Below are positions 43,656-57,288 of a DNA stretch of 64,000 nt, in pieces; the first letter of the stretch is position 1, and every line of letters starts with the position of its first letter. A program made the position numbers and the translations under genes. This stretch comes from Pseudomonas bohemica. GTDB lineage: Bacteria > Pseudomonadota > Gammaproteobacteria > Pseudomonadales > Pseudomonadaceae. Below the pieces are notes generated by a model, which was given only the letters and a program-made list of their open reading frames with translations, searched no databases and had not been told where the DNA came from. The stretch covers positions 1 to 64,000 of the forward strand of contig NZ_NKHL01000090.1 of the NCBI RefSeq assembly GCF_002934685.1, read 5' to 3'.

Positions 43656-44381
43656 TCAGACCGCAGTGCCCTTGGCTTGCTGCTCCAGATGCACCTGCAA
43701 TTGCGGATCGATGTTGAGGGCAGCCGCGAGTTCATCCAAATAATCGCGCTCGGCCCGTTGCTGATCGTTCACCATCAGGACGCTGGCCAAATACATTTCA
43801 GCGGCCACGCCCGGTTCATCATTGGCGGCTTGCGCGACCTCAGCGGCATCCAACGACTTGGCCACCTCAGCCTTCAGCCACTGCTGCAACTCCGGATCGT
43901 CGGCATGTCGGGCGATTTCCTTTTGAATCATCTGCTGCTCCTGCTCATCGATCGTGCCATCGGTCTTGGCGGCGGCAATCAACGCGCGGAGAATGGCGTG
44001 ACTGTGATTGTCGACCTCAGGACCTGCCAGCCCAAACTGATCAACCGTCAGCGGCGCCTCTTGAGGGGCGCAAGCCTGCTGCCGCTGCCAGGCCTGATAA
44101 GCTTGAAAGGCCATCATGCCGAGCGAAGCCAGCATCGCATAATTGTTACCGCCCGAGCGCGTCTGCGCCCCGCTGCGGCTGCCCGCGAGACCACCGCCGC
44201 CCAGCAGACCACCCAACAAGCCACCCAGACCACCACCGCGACCTGCGCCATTTGAGCCAGCGCCCAATAAACCTCCGAGCAATCCGCCCAGACCTCCTTG
44301 CCCCGCTGCCCCGCCACCTTGCTGCGTCGCCGATCCCTGACTGGCGCGCAAGAGTTGTTCCAGCAAATCGCTGGTATTCAT
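43656..44381 (-). CDS. DUF533/TerB-like protein with glycine-rich N-terminus
   Basis: A 241-residue protein. After a short helix (MNTSDLLEQLLRASQG) comes a Gly/Leu-rich stretch with two copies of GGLGGLLGGLLG (about residues 28-64), then a hydrophobic segment and a helical TerB-like domain of about 120 residues (LTVDQFGLAG, HAILRALIAAAKTDGTIDEQEQQMI). This is the DUF533/YebE family of putative membrane-associated proteins of unknown role. ATG 44381 is preferred over a start six codons earlier. Confidence 0.84.
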   Translation of the reverse strand: MNTSDLLEQLLRASQGSATQQGGGAAGQGGLGGLLGGLLGAGSNGAGRGGGLGGLLGGLLGGGGLAGSRSGAQTRSGGNNYAMLASLGMMAFQAYQAWQRQQACAPQEAPLTVDQFGLAGPEVDNHSHAILRALIAAAKTDGTIDEQEQQMIQKEIARHADDPELQQWLKAEVAKSLDAAEVAQAANDEPGVAAEMYLASVLMVNDQQRAERDYLDELAAALNIDPQLQVHLEQQAKGTAV

Positions 44382-44557
44382 AAGCTTTCCCTCATTCAAG
44401 ATGTGCCATCTCCAGCCATCAAACGATAGCCCGCGTGGGCGAGCCCGCCACCACCGTCTGGCCGACCATGCGCCTTAAAAATGTCCGCCCTGCGAGCCAG
44501 GCATGAAAATCCGCGTGTTAGCATCGCCAGCACACCGACTGACGAAGGAGCAAGGGC

Positions 44558-45211
44558 ATGCTGGAACAGCACACATTCGCCGCATTTCTGTTCGACATGG
44601 ACGGCACGCTGACCAACTCGATTGCCGCCGCCGAACGGGTCTGGACTCAATGGGCGCTGAGCAAGGGGCTGGATGTCGAAGCGTTGTTGTCTACCATCCA
44701 TGGCGTGCGTTGCGTAGACACCCTGCGCCGCTTGAATTTGCCGGGCGTCGACCCCGAGCGCGAGGCCGAACTGATTGCCCAGGCCGAAACCGATGACGTC
44801 GAAGGGGTGGTGTCCATTGAGGGCGCGGCGCGCTTCCTCGCAGCGCTGCCCGCCGATCGCTGGGCGGTGGTGACATCCGCGCCAAGAGCGCTGGCCGAGC
44901 GCAGGATTCAGGCGGCCGGGCTGCCGCTGCCAGGCATCATGGTTGCGGCCGAGGATGTAGAGCGTGGCAAACCGGCGCCGGACTGCTTTGTGCTGGCTGC
45001 AAAAAAACTGGGCGTGAAGCCCGAAGAATGCCTGGTGTTCGAGGATGCACCGGCCGGCATTGCTGCGGCGGAGGCCGCCGGGGCGAAGGTCATGGTCATT
45101 ACCGCGACCCACAAGCACGCCATCGAAACCCCACATTCCAGCCTGACCAGCTATGACGCTTATGCCGTTTCGATCAACGATCAGGGTCGGCTGCAACTAC
45201 GCACGCAGTGA
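44558..45211 (+). CDS. HAD-superfamily phosphatase (sugar-phosphatase type)
   Basis: A 217-residue cytoplasmic phosphatase of HAD subfamily IA. It has the nucleophile motif FLFDMDGTL (Asp13, Asp15), motif II Thr in VVTSAP, motif III Lys in ERGKPAPD, and motif IV FEDAPAGIAAA. A helical cap lies between residues 16 and 85. The cap and LDVEALLSTIHGVRCVDTLRR resemble hexitol or 2-deoxyglucose phosphatases, so a sugar phosphate is the likely substrate. Between convergent or unrelated genes, context gives no more. Confidence 0.87.
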   Translation: MLEQHTFAAFLFDMDGTLTNSIAAAERVWTQWALSKGLDVEALLSTIHGVRCVDTLRRLNLPGVDPEREAELIAQAETDDVEGVVSIEGAARFLAALPADRWAVVTSAPRALAERRIQAAGLPLPGIMVAAEDVERGKPAPDCFVLAAKKLGVKPEECLVFEDAPAGIAAAEAAGAKVMVITATHKHAIETPHSSLTSYDAYAVSINDQGRLQLRTQ

Positions 45212-45259
45212 CCGGCAGATTGATGCCGCCGTTTGCAAACCTCAGCATCGAGACTGCTC

Positions 45260-46006
<747 letters not shown>

Positions 46007-47017
46007 TTAATCGATCAGTTGGGCGGCGCGCAACGCACTCAGCGCCGTCAGCCAACGGGGGTGCTGACGGTATTCAGTGGTCGCAAGCCCTCGCCCGCGC
46101 ATTCGGGCGATTCGCGCGTGAGGGCTGATCTTCATCCGCTGGGCGGCGTTGAGGGCCAGCTCTGCGGCGGCGCGATCATTACACACCAGTCCCATGTCGC
46201 AACCTGCGGTCAATGCCGCTTCGATTCGGCTCGCGGCGTCACCGACCACGTGGGCGCCGGCCATGGACAGATCGTCGCTGAAAATCACGCCGTCGAAGCC
46301 CAGTTCGCCGCGCAAGATTTGCTGCAGCCAGCGCTGGGAGAAACCGGCGGGGTTCGAGTCTACCTGCGGATAGATGACATGGGCCGGCATCACGGCCGCC
46401 AATTGCTTGCTCAAACGCGCGAACGGCACCAGGTCGTTGGCACGAATGGTTTCCAGGCTGCGCTCGTCGTTCGGGATGGCGACGTGAGAGTCCGCTTCGG
46501 CCCAGCCATGCCCTGGGAAATGCTTGCCGGTAGCGGCCATGCCTGCGTCGTTCATGCCACGGATAAAGGCGCCAGCCAGCGACGCCGCACGTTCCGGATC
46601 GCCTTCAAACGAACGGCTGCCCACGACCGCGCTACGCTGATAGTCCAGATCCAGAACCGGCGCGAAGCTCAGGTCCAGTCCCACCGACAGCACCTCGGTC
46701 GCCATCAGCCACCCACATTGCTCAGCGAGAAACTCAGCGTTCGGTTTTTCGGCAATCGATCGCATTGCCGGCAGGCGCACGAAACCCTGGCGCAGGCGTT
46801 GGACCCGCCCGCCCTCCTGATCGACCGCCAGCAGCAGGTCAGGGCGAATCGCGCGAATGGATTCGCACAGCTCACGGACCTGCCGTGGGCTCTCAATGTT
46901 GCGCGCGAAAATGATCAGACCGCCCACCTCGGGCTGACGCAGAAACTGACGGTCTTCGGATGTCAGCCAGGTACCGGCGATATCCACCATCAGGGAGCCT
47001 TGCAGGCCAGAACTCAT
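46007..47017 (-). CDS. nagZ: Beta-N-acetylhexosaminidase NagZ
   Basis: A 336-residue cytoplasmic family-3 glycosidase that removes N-acetylglucosamine from recycled muropeptides; in Pseudomonas its products influence AmpC beta-lactamase induction. Family motifs are present: LAVDQEGGRVQRLR, the KHFPGHGWAEADSHV loop with the general acid His and Asp, and VIFSDDLSMAGA with the nucleophile Asp. ATG 47017 (MSSGLQGSLMVD) is the usual start; the longer frame adds 25 unlikely residues. It lies between psrA and the phosphorylase gene. Confidence 0.95.
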   Translation of the reverse strand: MSSGLQGSLMVDIAGTWLTSEDRQFLRQPEVGGLIIFARNIESPRQVRELCESIRAIRPDLLLAVDQEGGRVQRLRQGFVRLPAMRSIAEKPNAEFLAEQCGWLMATEVLSVGLDLSFAPVLDLDYQRSAVVGSRSFEGDPERAASLAGAFIRGMNDAGMAATGKHFPGHGWAEADSHVAIPNDERSLETIRANDLVPFARLSKQLAAVMPAHVIYPQVDSNPAGFSQRWLQQILRGELGFDGVIFSDDLSMAGAHVVGDAASRIEAALTAGCDMGLVCNDRAAAELALNAAQRMKISPHARIARMRGRGLATTEYRQHPRWLTALSALRAAQLID

Positions 47018-47107
47018 ATGAAGATCCTTCAACAACCATTGCCTAATGCGGCATGGTGCGGGATCGACGGGTGCGATGCAAATGCACCGCACCCGCAGGC
47101 AGAAGGG

Positions 47108-47818
47108 TCAGACTTTGGCAGGGGCAGGCGCGGCGCTTTTACTGCGTGGCTTAAGCTGAGCGCTGATCATTGCGGAGTCGGTAACGCCGGTTTCGGCGCG
47201 CATACCGGCTGCCAGGAACGGCACCATCAGGCGCATGACCTGTTCGATGGAGGTGTTGACGCCGAAATCGGTTTCCGCGATGGCACGCAATGCCTTGATG
47301 CCGGACATGCTGAACGCAGCAGCACCGAGCATGAAGTGCACACGCCAGAACAGTTCGATGGGAGGAATACGCGGGGCCGCCTCGTTGACCAGCAACATGT
47401 AGCGGCGGAACACCTTGCCGTACATGTCTTCCAGATAACGCCGCAAGTGCCCCTGGCTTTGACTGAACGCCAGCCCCAGAAGACGCATGAAGATAGACAA
47501 ATCATTGCCGCTTCGAGGCTGCACGACCAGGGCCTGCTCGACGAGCATTTCCAGCAATTCTTCGAGCGTGGGCTTGTGTTCGGGCTTCGCCTGGCGGCGC
47601 TCCAGTTCCTTGTCGAGACTGGCACAGAACGGTCCCAGGAATCGCGAAAACACCGCTTGAATGAGCGCTTTCTTCGATCCGAAGTGATAGTTCACCGCTG
47701 CCAGGTTGACCGAAGCCTTGCTGGTGATCAGCCGCAACGACGTTTCGGCAAAACCCTTTTCTGCGAAAAGCTGCTCTGCAGCATCGAGAATTCGTTCAAC
47801 TGTTTCCGACTGGGCCAT
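47108..47818 (-). CDS. psrA: TetR-family fatty acid sensor PsrA
   Basis: A 236-residue repressor and activator with an N-terminal TetR HTH (RILDAAEQLFAEKGFAETSLRLITSKASVNLAAVNYHFGSKKALIQAVF) and a helical ligand-binding domain. PsrA senses long-chain fatty acids, represses fadBA and promotes rpoS and type III secretion genes in P. aeruginosa. The identity rests on sequence and on its place between nagZ and lexA. Two PsrA boxes overlap just upstream of the start at 47818, consistent with autorepression. Confidence 0.94.
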   Translation of the reverse strand: MAQSETVERILDAAEQLFAEKGFAETSLRLITSKASVNLAAVNYHFGSKKALIQAVFSRFLGPFCASLDKELERRQAKPEHKPTLEELLEMLVEQALVVQPRSGNDLSIFMRLLGLAFSQSQGHLRRYLEDMYGKVFRRYMLLVNEAAPRIPPIELFWRVHFMLGAAAFSMSGIKALRAIAETDFGVNTSIEQVMRLMVPFLAAGMRAETGVTDSAMISAQLKPRSKSAAPAPAKV

Positions 47819-47832
47819 GGTTATTCGCCTGA

Positions 47833-47859
47833 CAAACACTTGTTTGAAACATACGTTTC
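47833..47859. promoter_or_regulatory. Two overlapping PsrA operator boxes
   Basis: CAAAC-ACTT-GTTTG (47833-47846) and GAAAC-ATAC-GTTTC (47846-47859) share one base and both fit the PsrA consensus (C/G)AAAC-N2-4-GTTT(G/C). They lie 15-41 bases before the psrA start codon and should mediate negative autoregulation. Confidence 0.8.
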
Positions 47860-48023
47860 AGCCAACTGACTGTCAACCCTGCCCGTTCGCTTTCTGTCTG
47901 CACAGTCACGCTATTTAATCATAGAAAACCCGGCGTTTAGCCAGCGTCTGCGCCAGACGGAACCGTTCTGGGTTCAACATTTGGTCTTTGCCCACGAAAA
48001 GGATGATTGCCAAGACGCGATCA

Positions 48024-48058
48024 CTGTATATAATCCCAGTCACTGTATAAAAAGACAG
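48024..48058. promoter_or_regulatory. Two SOS boxes of the lexA promoter
   Basis: CTGTATATAATCCCAG (48024-48039) and CTGTATAAAAAGACAG (48043-48058) both fit CTG-N10-CAG. They are separated by three bases and end just before the lexA start, as in other gamma-proteobacterial lexA genes. Confidence 0.88.
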
Positions 48059-48068
48059 AGCGATGCAC

Positions 48069-48677
48069 ATGATCAAACTGACGTCACGCCAAGCCGAAAT
48101 CCTGGACTTCATCAAACGCTGCCTGGAAGACAACGGCTACCCGCCAACCCGTGCGGAAATCGCTCAGGAACTGGGATTCAAGTCCCCTAACGCTGCCGAA
48201 GAACACCTCAAGGCCCTGGCCCGCAAAGGTGCAATCGAAATGACGCCGGGTGCGTCTCGCGGCATTCGGATTCCCGGCTTTGAAGCCAAGACCGAAGAAA
48301 GCGGCCTGCCGATCATCGGTCGCGTCGCGGCCGGTGCCCCAATTCTCGCCCAGCAACATATTGAAGAATCACTGGCCATCAACCCGGCTTTTTTCCACCC
48401 AAGTGCCGATTACCTGCTGCGCGTGCACGGCATGAGCATGAAAGACGTCGGTATTCTCGACGGCGACCTGCTGGCCGTTCACACCACCCGCGAGGCGCGC
48501 AACGGCCAGATCGTCGTCGCTAGAATAGGCGACGAAGTGACGGTCAAGCGCTTCAAACGGGAAGGCAGCAAGGTCTGGCTACTGGCCGAAAACCCTGAAT
48601 TCGCCCCCATCGAAGTCAACCTCAAAGATCAGGATCTGGTTATCGAAGGGCTGAGCGTCGGCGTGATTCGCCGCTAA
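48069..48677 (+). CDS. lexA: SOS repressor LexA
   Basis: A 202-residue repressor. The N-terminal winged HTH ([34 protein letters not shown]) binds SOS boxes. The C-terminal self-cleaving domain has the Ala-Gly cleavage site in [10 protein letters not shown], the catalytic Ser in [14 protein letters not shown] and the Lys in [10 protein letters not shown]. An in-frame ATG at 48063 would add two residues; both are possible. Two SOS boxes precede it and sulA follows 10 bases after its stop, so the two form one SOS operon. Confidence 0.97.
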   Translation: MIKLTSRQAEILDFIKRCLEDNGYPPTRAEIAQELGFKSPNAAEEHLKALARKGAIEMTPGASRGIRIPGFEAKTEESGLPIIGRVAAGAPILAQQHIEESLAINPAFFHPSADYLLRVHGMSMKDVGILDGDLLAVHTTREARNGQIVVARIGDEVTVKRFKREGSKVWLLAENPEFAPIEVNLKDQDLVIEGLSVGVIRR

Positions 48678-48687
48678 GGAGAACGTT

Positions 48688-49191
48688 ATGCAGTTCCCAC
48701 AAACACCGCAACAACATGCACAACTGCCGCTGTTCGAAGCATTCATGGCGCCTGCCCTGCCAATGCTCGACGTTCCGCTGCTTCAGGTGCCGGTGCTCGA
48801 CGACATCGTCGAAACGCCCTGGAGCAACGAACTAGAAGTCTTCAGTGAATTGTCATTGCGCGGTGCCGCCGGGAACTGCCTGAACCTGCTCGCGCCCATT
48901 CTGCGCGACCTGAGTCAGGACCGAAACGACCGCTGGCTGACACTCATCGCGCCGCCGTCAAGCGTCACCCAGGCGTGGCTGCGAGACGCGGGTCTAAACC
49001 GGGAACGCATTATCCTGATGCAGCCCAGAGGCACGCAAAGCGCGCTGGAGCTAACGCGCGAAGCCCTGCGCCTGGGTCGCAGTCACACCGTGGTCAGCTG
49101 GATCAACCCGATCTCTGCCAGCGCGCGTCAGCAACTGATCAGCGCGGCACGTGTCGGAGATGCGCAGAGTCTGAATATACGCCTGGGTTGA
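48688..49191 (+). CDS. sulA: SOS cell division inhibitor SulA
   Basis: A 167-residue protein of the SulA family that blocks FtsZ polymerisation during DNA damage. The C-terminal part (SELSLRGAAGNCLNLLAPILRDLSQ, RWLTLIAPPSSVTQAWLRDAGLNRERI, HTVVSWINPISASARQQLISAARVGDAQSLNIRL) is well conserved. The lexA-sulA order matches other pseudomonads, and its expression should follow the two SOS boxes of lexA. Confidence 0.92.
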   Translation: MQFPQTPQQHAQLPLFEAFMAPALPMLDVPLLQVPVLDDIVETPWSNELEVFSELSLRGAAGNCLNLLAPILRDLSQDRNDRWLTLIAPPSSVTQAWLRDAGLNRERIILMQPRGTQSALELTREALRLGRSHTVVSWINPISASARQQLISAARVGDAQSLNIRLG

Positions 49192-49329
49192 AGGCCTGGT
49201 CTTGCAGTCGATGATCTGAACGAAAGTTTCAAAGACAATGACGTACCGGGGCTTCTCCAATCAACGAGAAGCCATCAAACCAGATGTCGACGATGCTGAA
49301 TGCTGACCCCGGAAAGGATCAGTGCAGGA

Positions 49330-49566
49330 TCAATGCAGAACCCGCGCGCCCTCTTCTTCCTTGGTCAGTTCGCCTTCAGCCAGACGACCAGCCATTTGCA
49401 CCCCAACGCTGAGCATCGCCTTGGCGACTTCGACGTGTTGGCCATGCAGAAATGCCTTGGCATCTTCAGAGAAGTTCAAGGTCACCAGCGACCCCTCATC
49501 TTCAGCGCGGCGCAGCTCAATGCGGCCGTCAGGCAATTCGACAATTTCCAGAAAAGAGGTTGGCAT
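49330..49566 (-). CDS. Small conserved hypothetical protein (PA3009-like position)
   Basis: A 78-residue acidic protein starting MPTSFLEIVELPDGRIELRRAEDEG. A strand-rich first half is followed by a helical part (KAFLHGQHVEVAKAMLSVGVQMAGRLAEGELTKEEEGARVLH). It is conserved between sulA and topA in Pseudomonas as I recall; no function is known. I use the ATG at 49566, not the open frame that begins 30 codons earlier. Confidence 0.7.
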   Translation of the reverse strand: MPTSFLEIVELPDGRIELRRAEDEGSLVTLNFSEDAKAFLHGQHVEVAKAMLSVGVQMAGRLAEGELTKEEEGARVLH

Positions 49567-49649
49567 CAGGACAGTTCTCCACGAAAGGCGAGCATTGTAA
49601 CAGCCTGATGACTCATGCCCTAGTCCACCGATCATTCTGTCCGACTCGG

Positions 49650-50171
49650 TCAGCACTCGCTAAGCCCTTCACGGAAGCGAATCGCCAACCCTTTGAGTTG
49701 CTGACGCCAGCTTTCCATTTCTTCGCGCGTCAGTTCCGGCTCGATCTCTTCTTCAGCACCGACCGCGATAATCAGCGGCTGAGTAACGTCGCCTTTCGGC
49801 TTTTTCGGCGCTCGAGGGGGCTGGAATAGCGCGTTATAGGATGTCAACAATTGCGCCAGCCAGGTCTCGCGCTGCTGCGCCAGTTCCACCAGCTCGCCCA
49901 TTTCAGGAATAGCAATGGCCTCCAACACCTTCGGCGTAAGTAAATCCTCGGCACGCGGTGTGTTGGCCTGCGGCAGCCGGTAGAACCCAGCAATCTCATG
50001 ACACAAGCCCAGCAGCGCCCCATAAAGATGAAAGATCGCAGACTCGCGCTCTGCCTGCTCAAGCCCTTGAGCGTTCATCGCCCGGCTTTCCTTGGCTTTG
50101 GCCATTGCTTCGAGGGCGAGGCCTGCGAAGAAAAGCTTCTGATTGGTGCGCGTATAGAGTTCGTGAGCCAT
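49650..50171 (-). CDS. DUF6586-like protein (PA3010-like position)
   Basis: A 173-residue soluble helical protein starting MAHELYTRTNQKLFFAGLALEAMAKA. It lies between the small gene at 49330 and topA, as in other pseudomonads, and looks like the DUF6586 family. The middle has FHLYGALLGLCHEIAGFYRLPQ; the C-terminus is acidic. No function is known. The stop lies 83 bases before the next gene's start. Confidence 0.72.
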   Translation of the reverse strand: MAHELYTRTNQKLFFAGLALEAMAKAKESRAMNAQGLEQAERESAIFHLYGALLGLCHEIAGFYRLPQANTPRAEDLLTPKVLEAIAIPEMGELVELAQQRETWLAQLLTSYNALFQPPRAPKKPKGDVTQPLIIAVGAEEEIEPELTREEMESWRQQLKGLAIRFREGLSEC

Positions 50172-50216
50172 GACAACGGCCTCCACATCAATGAAATTTG
50201 AACGAGCAAGCCTGGG

Positions 50217-50251
50217 GCAAAAAAACCTCGATGCACAGGAAAGCCACCGAG
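50217..50251 (-). terminator. Rho-independent terminator after topA
   Basis: On the minus strand CCTCGGTG and CATCGAGG pair (one G-T wobble) around an 11-base loop, followed by a run of seven T. It lies 60-95 bases after the topA stop and fits a topA transcript end. Confidence 0.72.
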
Positions 50252-50311
50252 GGATTCTTTTAACGCAAAGCGCGGACGGTCGCCAGTCGCTTTCGACCTG
50301 ACATCAAGCCA

Positions 50312-52915
50312 TCAACGCTTGTCTTCGACCTTCCAGGTGCCGCCGTCGTAGAACGCGCGCCACCCCGTCGGCTTGCTATCCACTTCGGTCTGCACATATT
50401 GCTCCTTGGACTTGCGACTGTAACGAATCACCGCCGGACGGCCATCAGGGTCTTTCTGCGGCGCTTCGCACAAGAAGTGGTACTTCGGATCAATCTCGGC
50501 CTTGTGCGGAACGATTTCCAGCACCAACGGAGCACGGGTCTCGCGGTTTTTCGGGAATTGGCTGGCAGCCAGGAACAGTCCCGAAGCGCCGTCACGGAGA
50601 ATGTAGGTGTCGTCGACCTTCTCGCACTTGAGTTCCGGCATCTTCACCGGGTCCATCTTCGGCGGCGCTGCTTCGCCGTTTTTCAGCAACTTGCGGGTGT
50701 TCTTGCAGTTGGTACAACCGAAGAACTTGCCGAAACGGCCGGTCTTAAGCTGCATCTCGCCACCACACTTGTCGCATTCAACGCTTGGGCCTTCGTAGCC
50801 CTTGATGCGGTAGGTGCCTTCTTCGATCTCATAGCCTGCGCAATCCGGGTTGTTACCGCAGATGTGCAGTTTGTGCTTCTCGTCGAGCAGGTAGGCATCC
50901 ATCGCCGTGCTGCAGATCGGGCAACGGTGCTTGCCGCGCAACACGCGGGATTCGGATTCACCCTCGTCGTCTTCGGCAATTTCATCGCCGGGCGTCAAGT
51001 TGACAGTGGCTTTGCAGCGCTCCTTGGGCGGCAGGCTGTAGCCTGAGCAACCGAGGAACACGCCGGTGGACGCGGTACGGATCTGCATCGGACGACCGCA
51101 AACCTTGCACGGAATATCAGTCATCACCGGCTCGTTGGCACGCATGCCGCTGCCAGTCGCTTCGGCTACTTCCAGTTTTTTCTTGAAGTCGCCGTAAAAC
51201 TCGTCGAGCACGTTTTTCCAGTCGCGCTCACCCTGGGCCACGTCATCGAGGTTCTCTTCCATGCCAGCAGTGAAGCCATAGTCCATCAGGTTGGAAAAGC
51301 TCTCGGACAGACGCTCGGTGACGATGTCGCCCATTTTTTCCGAGTAGAAGCGGCGGTTGTGCAATGCCACATAACCGCGATCCTGGATGGTCGAGATGAT
51401 CGCCGCGTAAGTCGACGGCCGGCCGATGCCGCGCTTCTCCATCTCCTTGACCAGGCTAGCTTCCGAGTAACGCGCAGGCGGCTTGGTGAAGTGCTGGCTC
51501 GGATCGAGCTTGATCAGCTTCATGCTGTCGCCCTGAGCCATGTCAGGCAGTACGTCGTCGTCGCCTGGCTTGCTCATCTGCGGCAACACCCTGGTGTAAC
51601 CGTCGAACTTGAGGATGCGGCCCTTGGCTCGCAGCTCGAAGTCGCCCGCGGCCACGCTGACCGTGGTCGACAGGTATTGCGCAGGCGGCATCTGGCAGGC
51701 CACGAACTGGCGCCAGATCAGCTCGTACAGGCGCTCGGCGTCGCGCTCCATGCCCGACAACTTGCTCGGGTGAGTGTTGACGTCGGACGGACGAATCGCT
51801 TCGTGAGCCTCTTGCGCGCCTTCCTTGCTGCTGTAGACGTTCGGCGAATCAGGCAGGTATTTCTTGCCGAACTCGGTCTCGATATAAGTGCGCGCCATGA
51901 CCACCGCGTCAGCCGACAGGTTGGTCGAGTCGGTACGCATATAGGTGATGTAGCCAGCTTCGTACAAACGCTGAGCCATCATCATGGTTTTCTTCACGCC
52001 ATAGCCCAAGCGGTTGCTCGCGGCCTGTTGCAGGGTCGAGGTGATGAACGGCGCCGAGGGCTTGCTGCTGGTCGGTTTGTCTTCGCGCTTGGCGATGCTG
52101 TACGACGAAACCTTGAGCTTCTCCAACGCCGCCATGGCCTGGGCTTCGTTCAGCGGCTTGAAGGCTTCGCCATTTTCCCGCGCAACTTCGAAGCGCACGT
52201 TGGCGCCCTTGGTGGTGCCCAGTTCCGCATGGACTTCCCAATACTCTTCGGGGATGAACGCACGGATCTCGCGCTCACGCTCCACCACCAGCTTCACGGC
52301 CACCGACTGCACACGACCGGCGGACAGACCACGGGCGATCTTCTGCCACAGCAGCGGCGAGACCATGTAGCCCACGACGCGGTCGAGGAAGCGACGCGCC
52401 TGCTGGGCGTTGACGCGGTCGATATCCAGTTCGCCCGGTTTGGAGAAGGCTTCCTGAATCGCCTTCTTGGTGATCTCGTTGAACACCACGCGCTTGTAGC
52501 GATCGTCGTCACCGCCGATGGCTTCGCGCAGGTGCCAGGCAATGGCTTCCCCTTCGCGGTCCAAGTCCGTCGCCAGATAAATGGTGTCGGCATCCTTGGC
52601 CAGACGGCGCAGTTCGTCGATCACCTTTTCCTTGCCCGGAAGGATCTCGTACTTGGCCTTCCAGCCATGCTCAGGATCGACACCCATGCGCGCCACAAGC
52701 TGGCGCTTGGCCTTTTCCCTGGGCGACAGCGCAGGCGCTTCGGATGCGGTCTTTCCGCGCTTGGCAGCAGGCTCTTTGGCGGCGCTCGCCGAACCGCTGG
52801 TGGGCAGGTCTCGGATATGGCCGATACTCGACTTCACCACGTACTGGCTACCCAGATACTTGTTGATGGTCTTGGCCTTAGCCGGGGATTCCACAATGAC
52901 CAGCGATTTGCCCAT
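50312..52915 (-). CDS. topA: DNA topoisomerase I
   Basis: An 867-residue type IA topoisomerase that relaxes negatively supercoiled DNA. Residues 1-150 hold the TOPRIM domain ([31 protein letters not shown]). The active-site Tyr is residue 325 in [13 protein letters not shown]. The C-terminal part has three Cys4 zinc ribbons (CKVCGRPM..., CPICSTAM..., CDKCGGEM...) and a final basic region. Length and layout are normal. It begins 109 bases before the end of the DUF1653 gene. Confidence 0.97.
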   Translation of the reverse strand: MGKSLVIVESPAKAKTINKYLGSQYVVKSSIGHIRDLPTSGSASAAKEPAAKRGKTASEAPALSPREKAKRQLVARMGVDPEHGWKAKYEILPGKEKVIDELRRLAKDADTIYLATDLDREGEAIAWHLREAIGGDDDRYKRVVFNEITKKAIQEAFSKPGELDIDRVNAQQARRFLDRVVGYMVSPLLWQKIARGLSAGRVQSVAVKLVVEREREIRAFIPEEYWEVHAELGTTKGANVRFEVARENGEAFKPLNEAQAMAALEKLKVSSYSIAKREDKPTSSKPSAPFITSTLQQAASNRLGYGVKKTMMMAQRLYEAGYITYMRTDSTNLSADAVVMARTYIETEFGKKYLPDSPNVYSSKEGAQEAHEAIRPSDVNTHPSKLSGMERDAERLYELIWRQFVACQMPPAQYLSTTVSVAAGDFELRAKGRILKFDGYTRVLPQMSKPGDDDVLPDMAQGDSMKLIKLDPSQHFTKPPARYSEASLVKEMEKRGIGRPSTYAAIISTIQDRGYVALHNRRFYSEKMGDIVTERLSESFSNLMDYGFTAGMEENLDDVAQGERDWKNVLDEFYGDFKKKLEVAEATGSGMRANEPVMTDIPCKVCGRPMQIRTASTGVFLGCSGYSLPPKERCKATVNLTPGDEIAEDDEGESESRVLRGKHRCPICSTAMDAYLLDEKHKLHICGNNPDCAGYEIEEGTYRIKGYEGPSVECDKCGGEMQLKTGRFGKFFGCTNCKNTRKLLKNGEAAPPKMDPVKMPELKCEKVDDTYILRDGASGLFLAASQFPKNRETRAPLVLEIVPHKAEIDPKYHFLCEAPQKDPDGRPAVIRYSRKSKEQYVQTEVDSKPTGWRAFYDGGTWKVEDKR

Positions 52916-53024
52916 GGATCGGAAAATTCCTAATGCAAGAAAAAAGACGTTGGAGCCGTCGAGGCCCCGCTATATATAGTGGCTACAAGGTGAGGTCAAG
53001 CAGAGGCTACTACAAGGTCTCGTC

Positions 53025-53261
53025 TTACGACCTTGAAAAAAGGTCAGGCTCGGTCTGGACCAAAGCAAAGCGCGGCACTTGCTCCCCGTCAACCTCGACT
53101 GACTCCAGGAACATGGTCAAAGGACGCACCCACAGCCCATATTCGCCATACAGAGCCTGATAGAACACCACTTCCTCTTCCGTCTCGGAATGCGTCGCGA
53201 CACCGAATACACGGTACTCGGGGCCTTTGTAGTGTCGATACAGACCTGGCTTCAACTGCAT
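53025..53261 (-). CDS. DUF1653 protein
   Basis: A 78-residue protein that follows the DUF1653 pattern: LKPGLYRHYKGPEYRVFGVATHSETEEEVVFYQALYGEYGLWVRPL with the Phe-rich end. The fold is a small SH3-like beta barrel, and the function is unknown. It lies between topA and fadA as in other pseudomonads. Confidence 0.88.
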   Translation of the reverse strand: MQLKPGLYRHYKGPEYRVFGVATHSETEEEVVFYQALYGEYGLWVRPLTMFLESVEVDGEQVPRFALVQTEPDLFSRS

Positions 53262-53314
53262 GCTGCTGACCTCACGGATAGACGCGAAAAAAATTCAAAA
53301 AACATTTCCCGAGA

Positions 53315-53345
53315 AAAGCAAAAGCCGGGGCACCTGGCCCCGGCT
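53315..53345 (-). terminator. Rho-independent terminator after fadA
   Basis: AGCCGGGGC (53323-53331) and GCCCCGGCT (53337-53345) form a nine-base stem with a five-base loop. On the minus strand it is followed by TTTGCTTTT. It lies 17 bases after the fadA stop and ends the fadBA transcript. Confidence 0.85.
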
Positions 53346-53361
53346 CGCACACTCACACCGC

Positions 53362-56708
<3,347 letters not shown>

Positions 56709-57227
56709 CAACTGATCTCCACGATATGGAAGCTGAACAATACGCGTCAGACGCTGAAATCCGGCGGCAGACACAGACGTTTCCGTCAATGCGAACACCA
56801 AACGCCAGGCACCCCGTCGACGCGATTCGGGTGTCTGTAAGAGCATTCCTACGGCAAACGCTCAATTCATACGCCCGTTTGATTTGGGTGCGCCTACCTT
56901 CGGCCATATTCCAGCAATTGTCAATTCGCCAGACAGCGGGCAAAACCGGCAAATTGCAGGTAAAAGACACACTTGATAGGTGAGCATTCAGTGAAATGAC
57001 TGCGTTCACTAAACGCGACGTGAAGTAAACGCAGGAAGCGACGACCGGTATGCAAATTCCAAAAAATAGTTGGATCCGCGGCAGACAAATGCACCAAATA
57101 GGTCTAAATTCAGCGCACTGCGCATCAAGACGGGTCGTTTTTCGGAGATACAGTGAAACGAATCGGTACGTCTTTTGCGGTATTGCACCGCAAAGCAACA
57201 CAGATTACGGCCTGCCTGGCCAACCCC
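56709..57227. other. Gap between fadB and the plus-strand terminator, possible small RNA
   Basis: This 519-base stretch should hold the fadBA promoter. CAAAC (56855-56859) and GTTTG (56877-56881) are PsrA-like half-sites, but 17 bases apart rather than 2-4. Open frames here look noncoding. A plus-strand transcript ending at 57253 is the simplest reading of the orphan terminator, with its start not identified. Confidence 0.4.
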
Positions 57228-57253
57228 AGCCCGATGTTGTTATCGGGCTTTTT
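57228..57253 (+). terminator. Intrinsic terminator on the plus strand with no gene behind it
   Basis: AGCCCGAT (57228-57235) and ATCGGGCT (57242-57249) form an eight-base perfect stem with a six-base loop, followed by TTTTT. On the plus strand no gene precedes it: fadB is divergent. It may end a small RNA that starts in the 520-base gap upstream. Confidence 0.72.
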
Positions 57254-57288
57254 AATGCCTGAGATTTGGCGCTCGACAGGCGTATGTC

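Noticed and set aside
51359..52933. A 524-codon open frame antisense to topA
   Set aside because: Shadow of topA; His/Arg/Gln-rich composition is typical of antisense frames here.
56855..56881. PsrA box for fadBA
   Set aside because: The CAAAC and GTTTG half-sites are 17 bases apart instead of 2-4, so I do not call it an operator.
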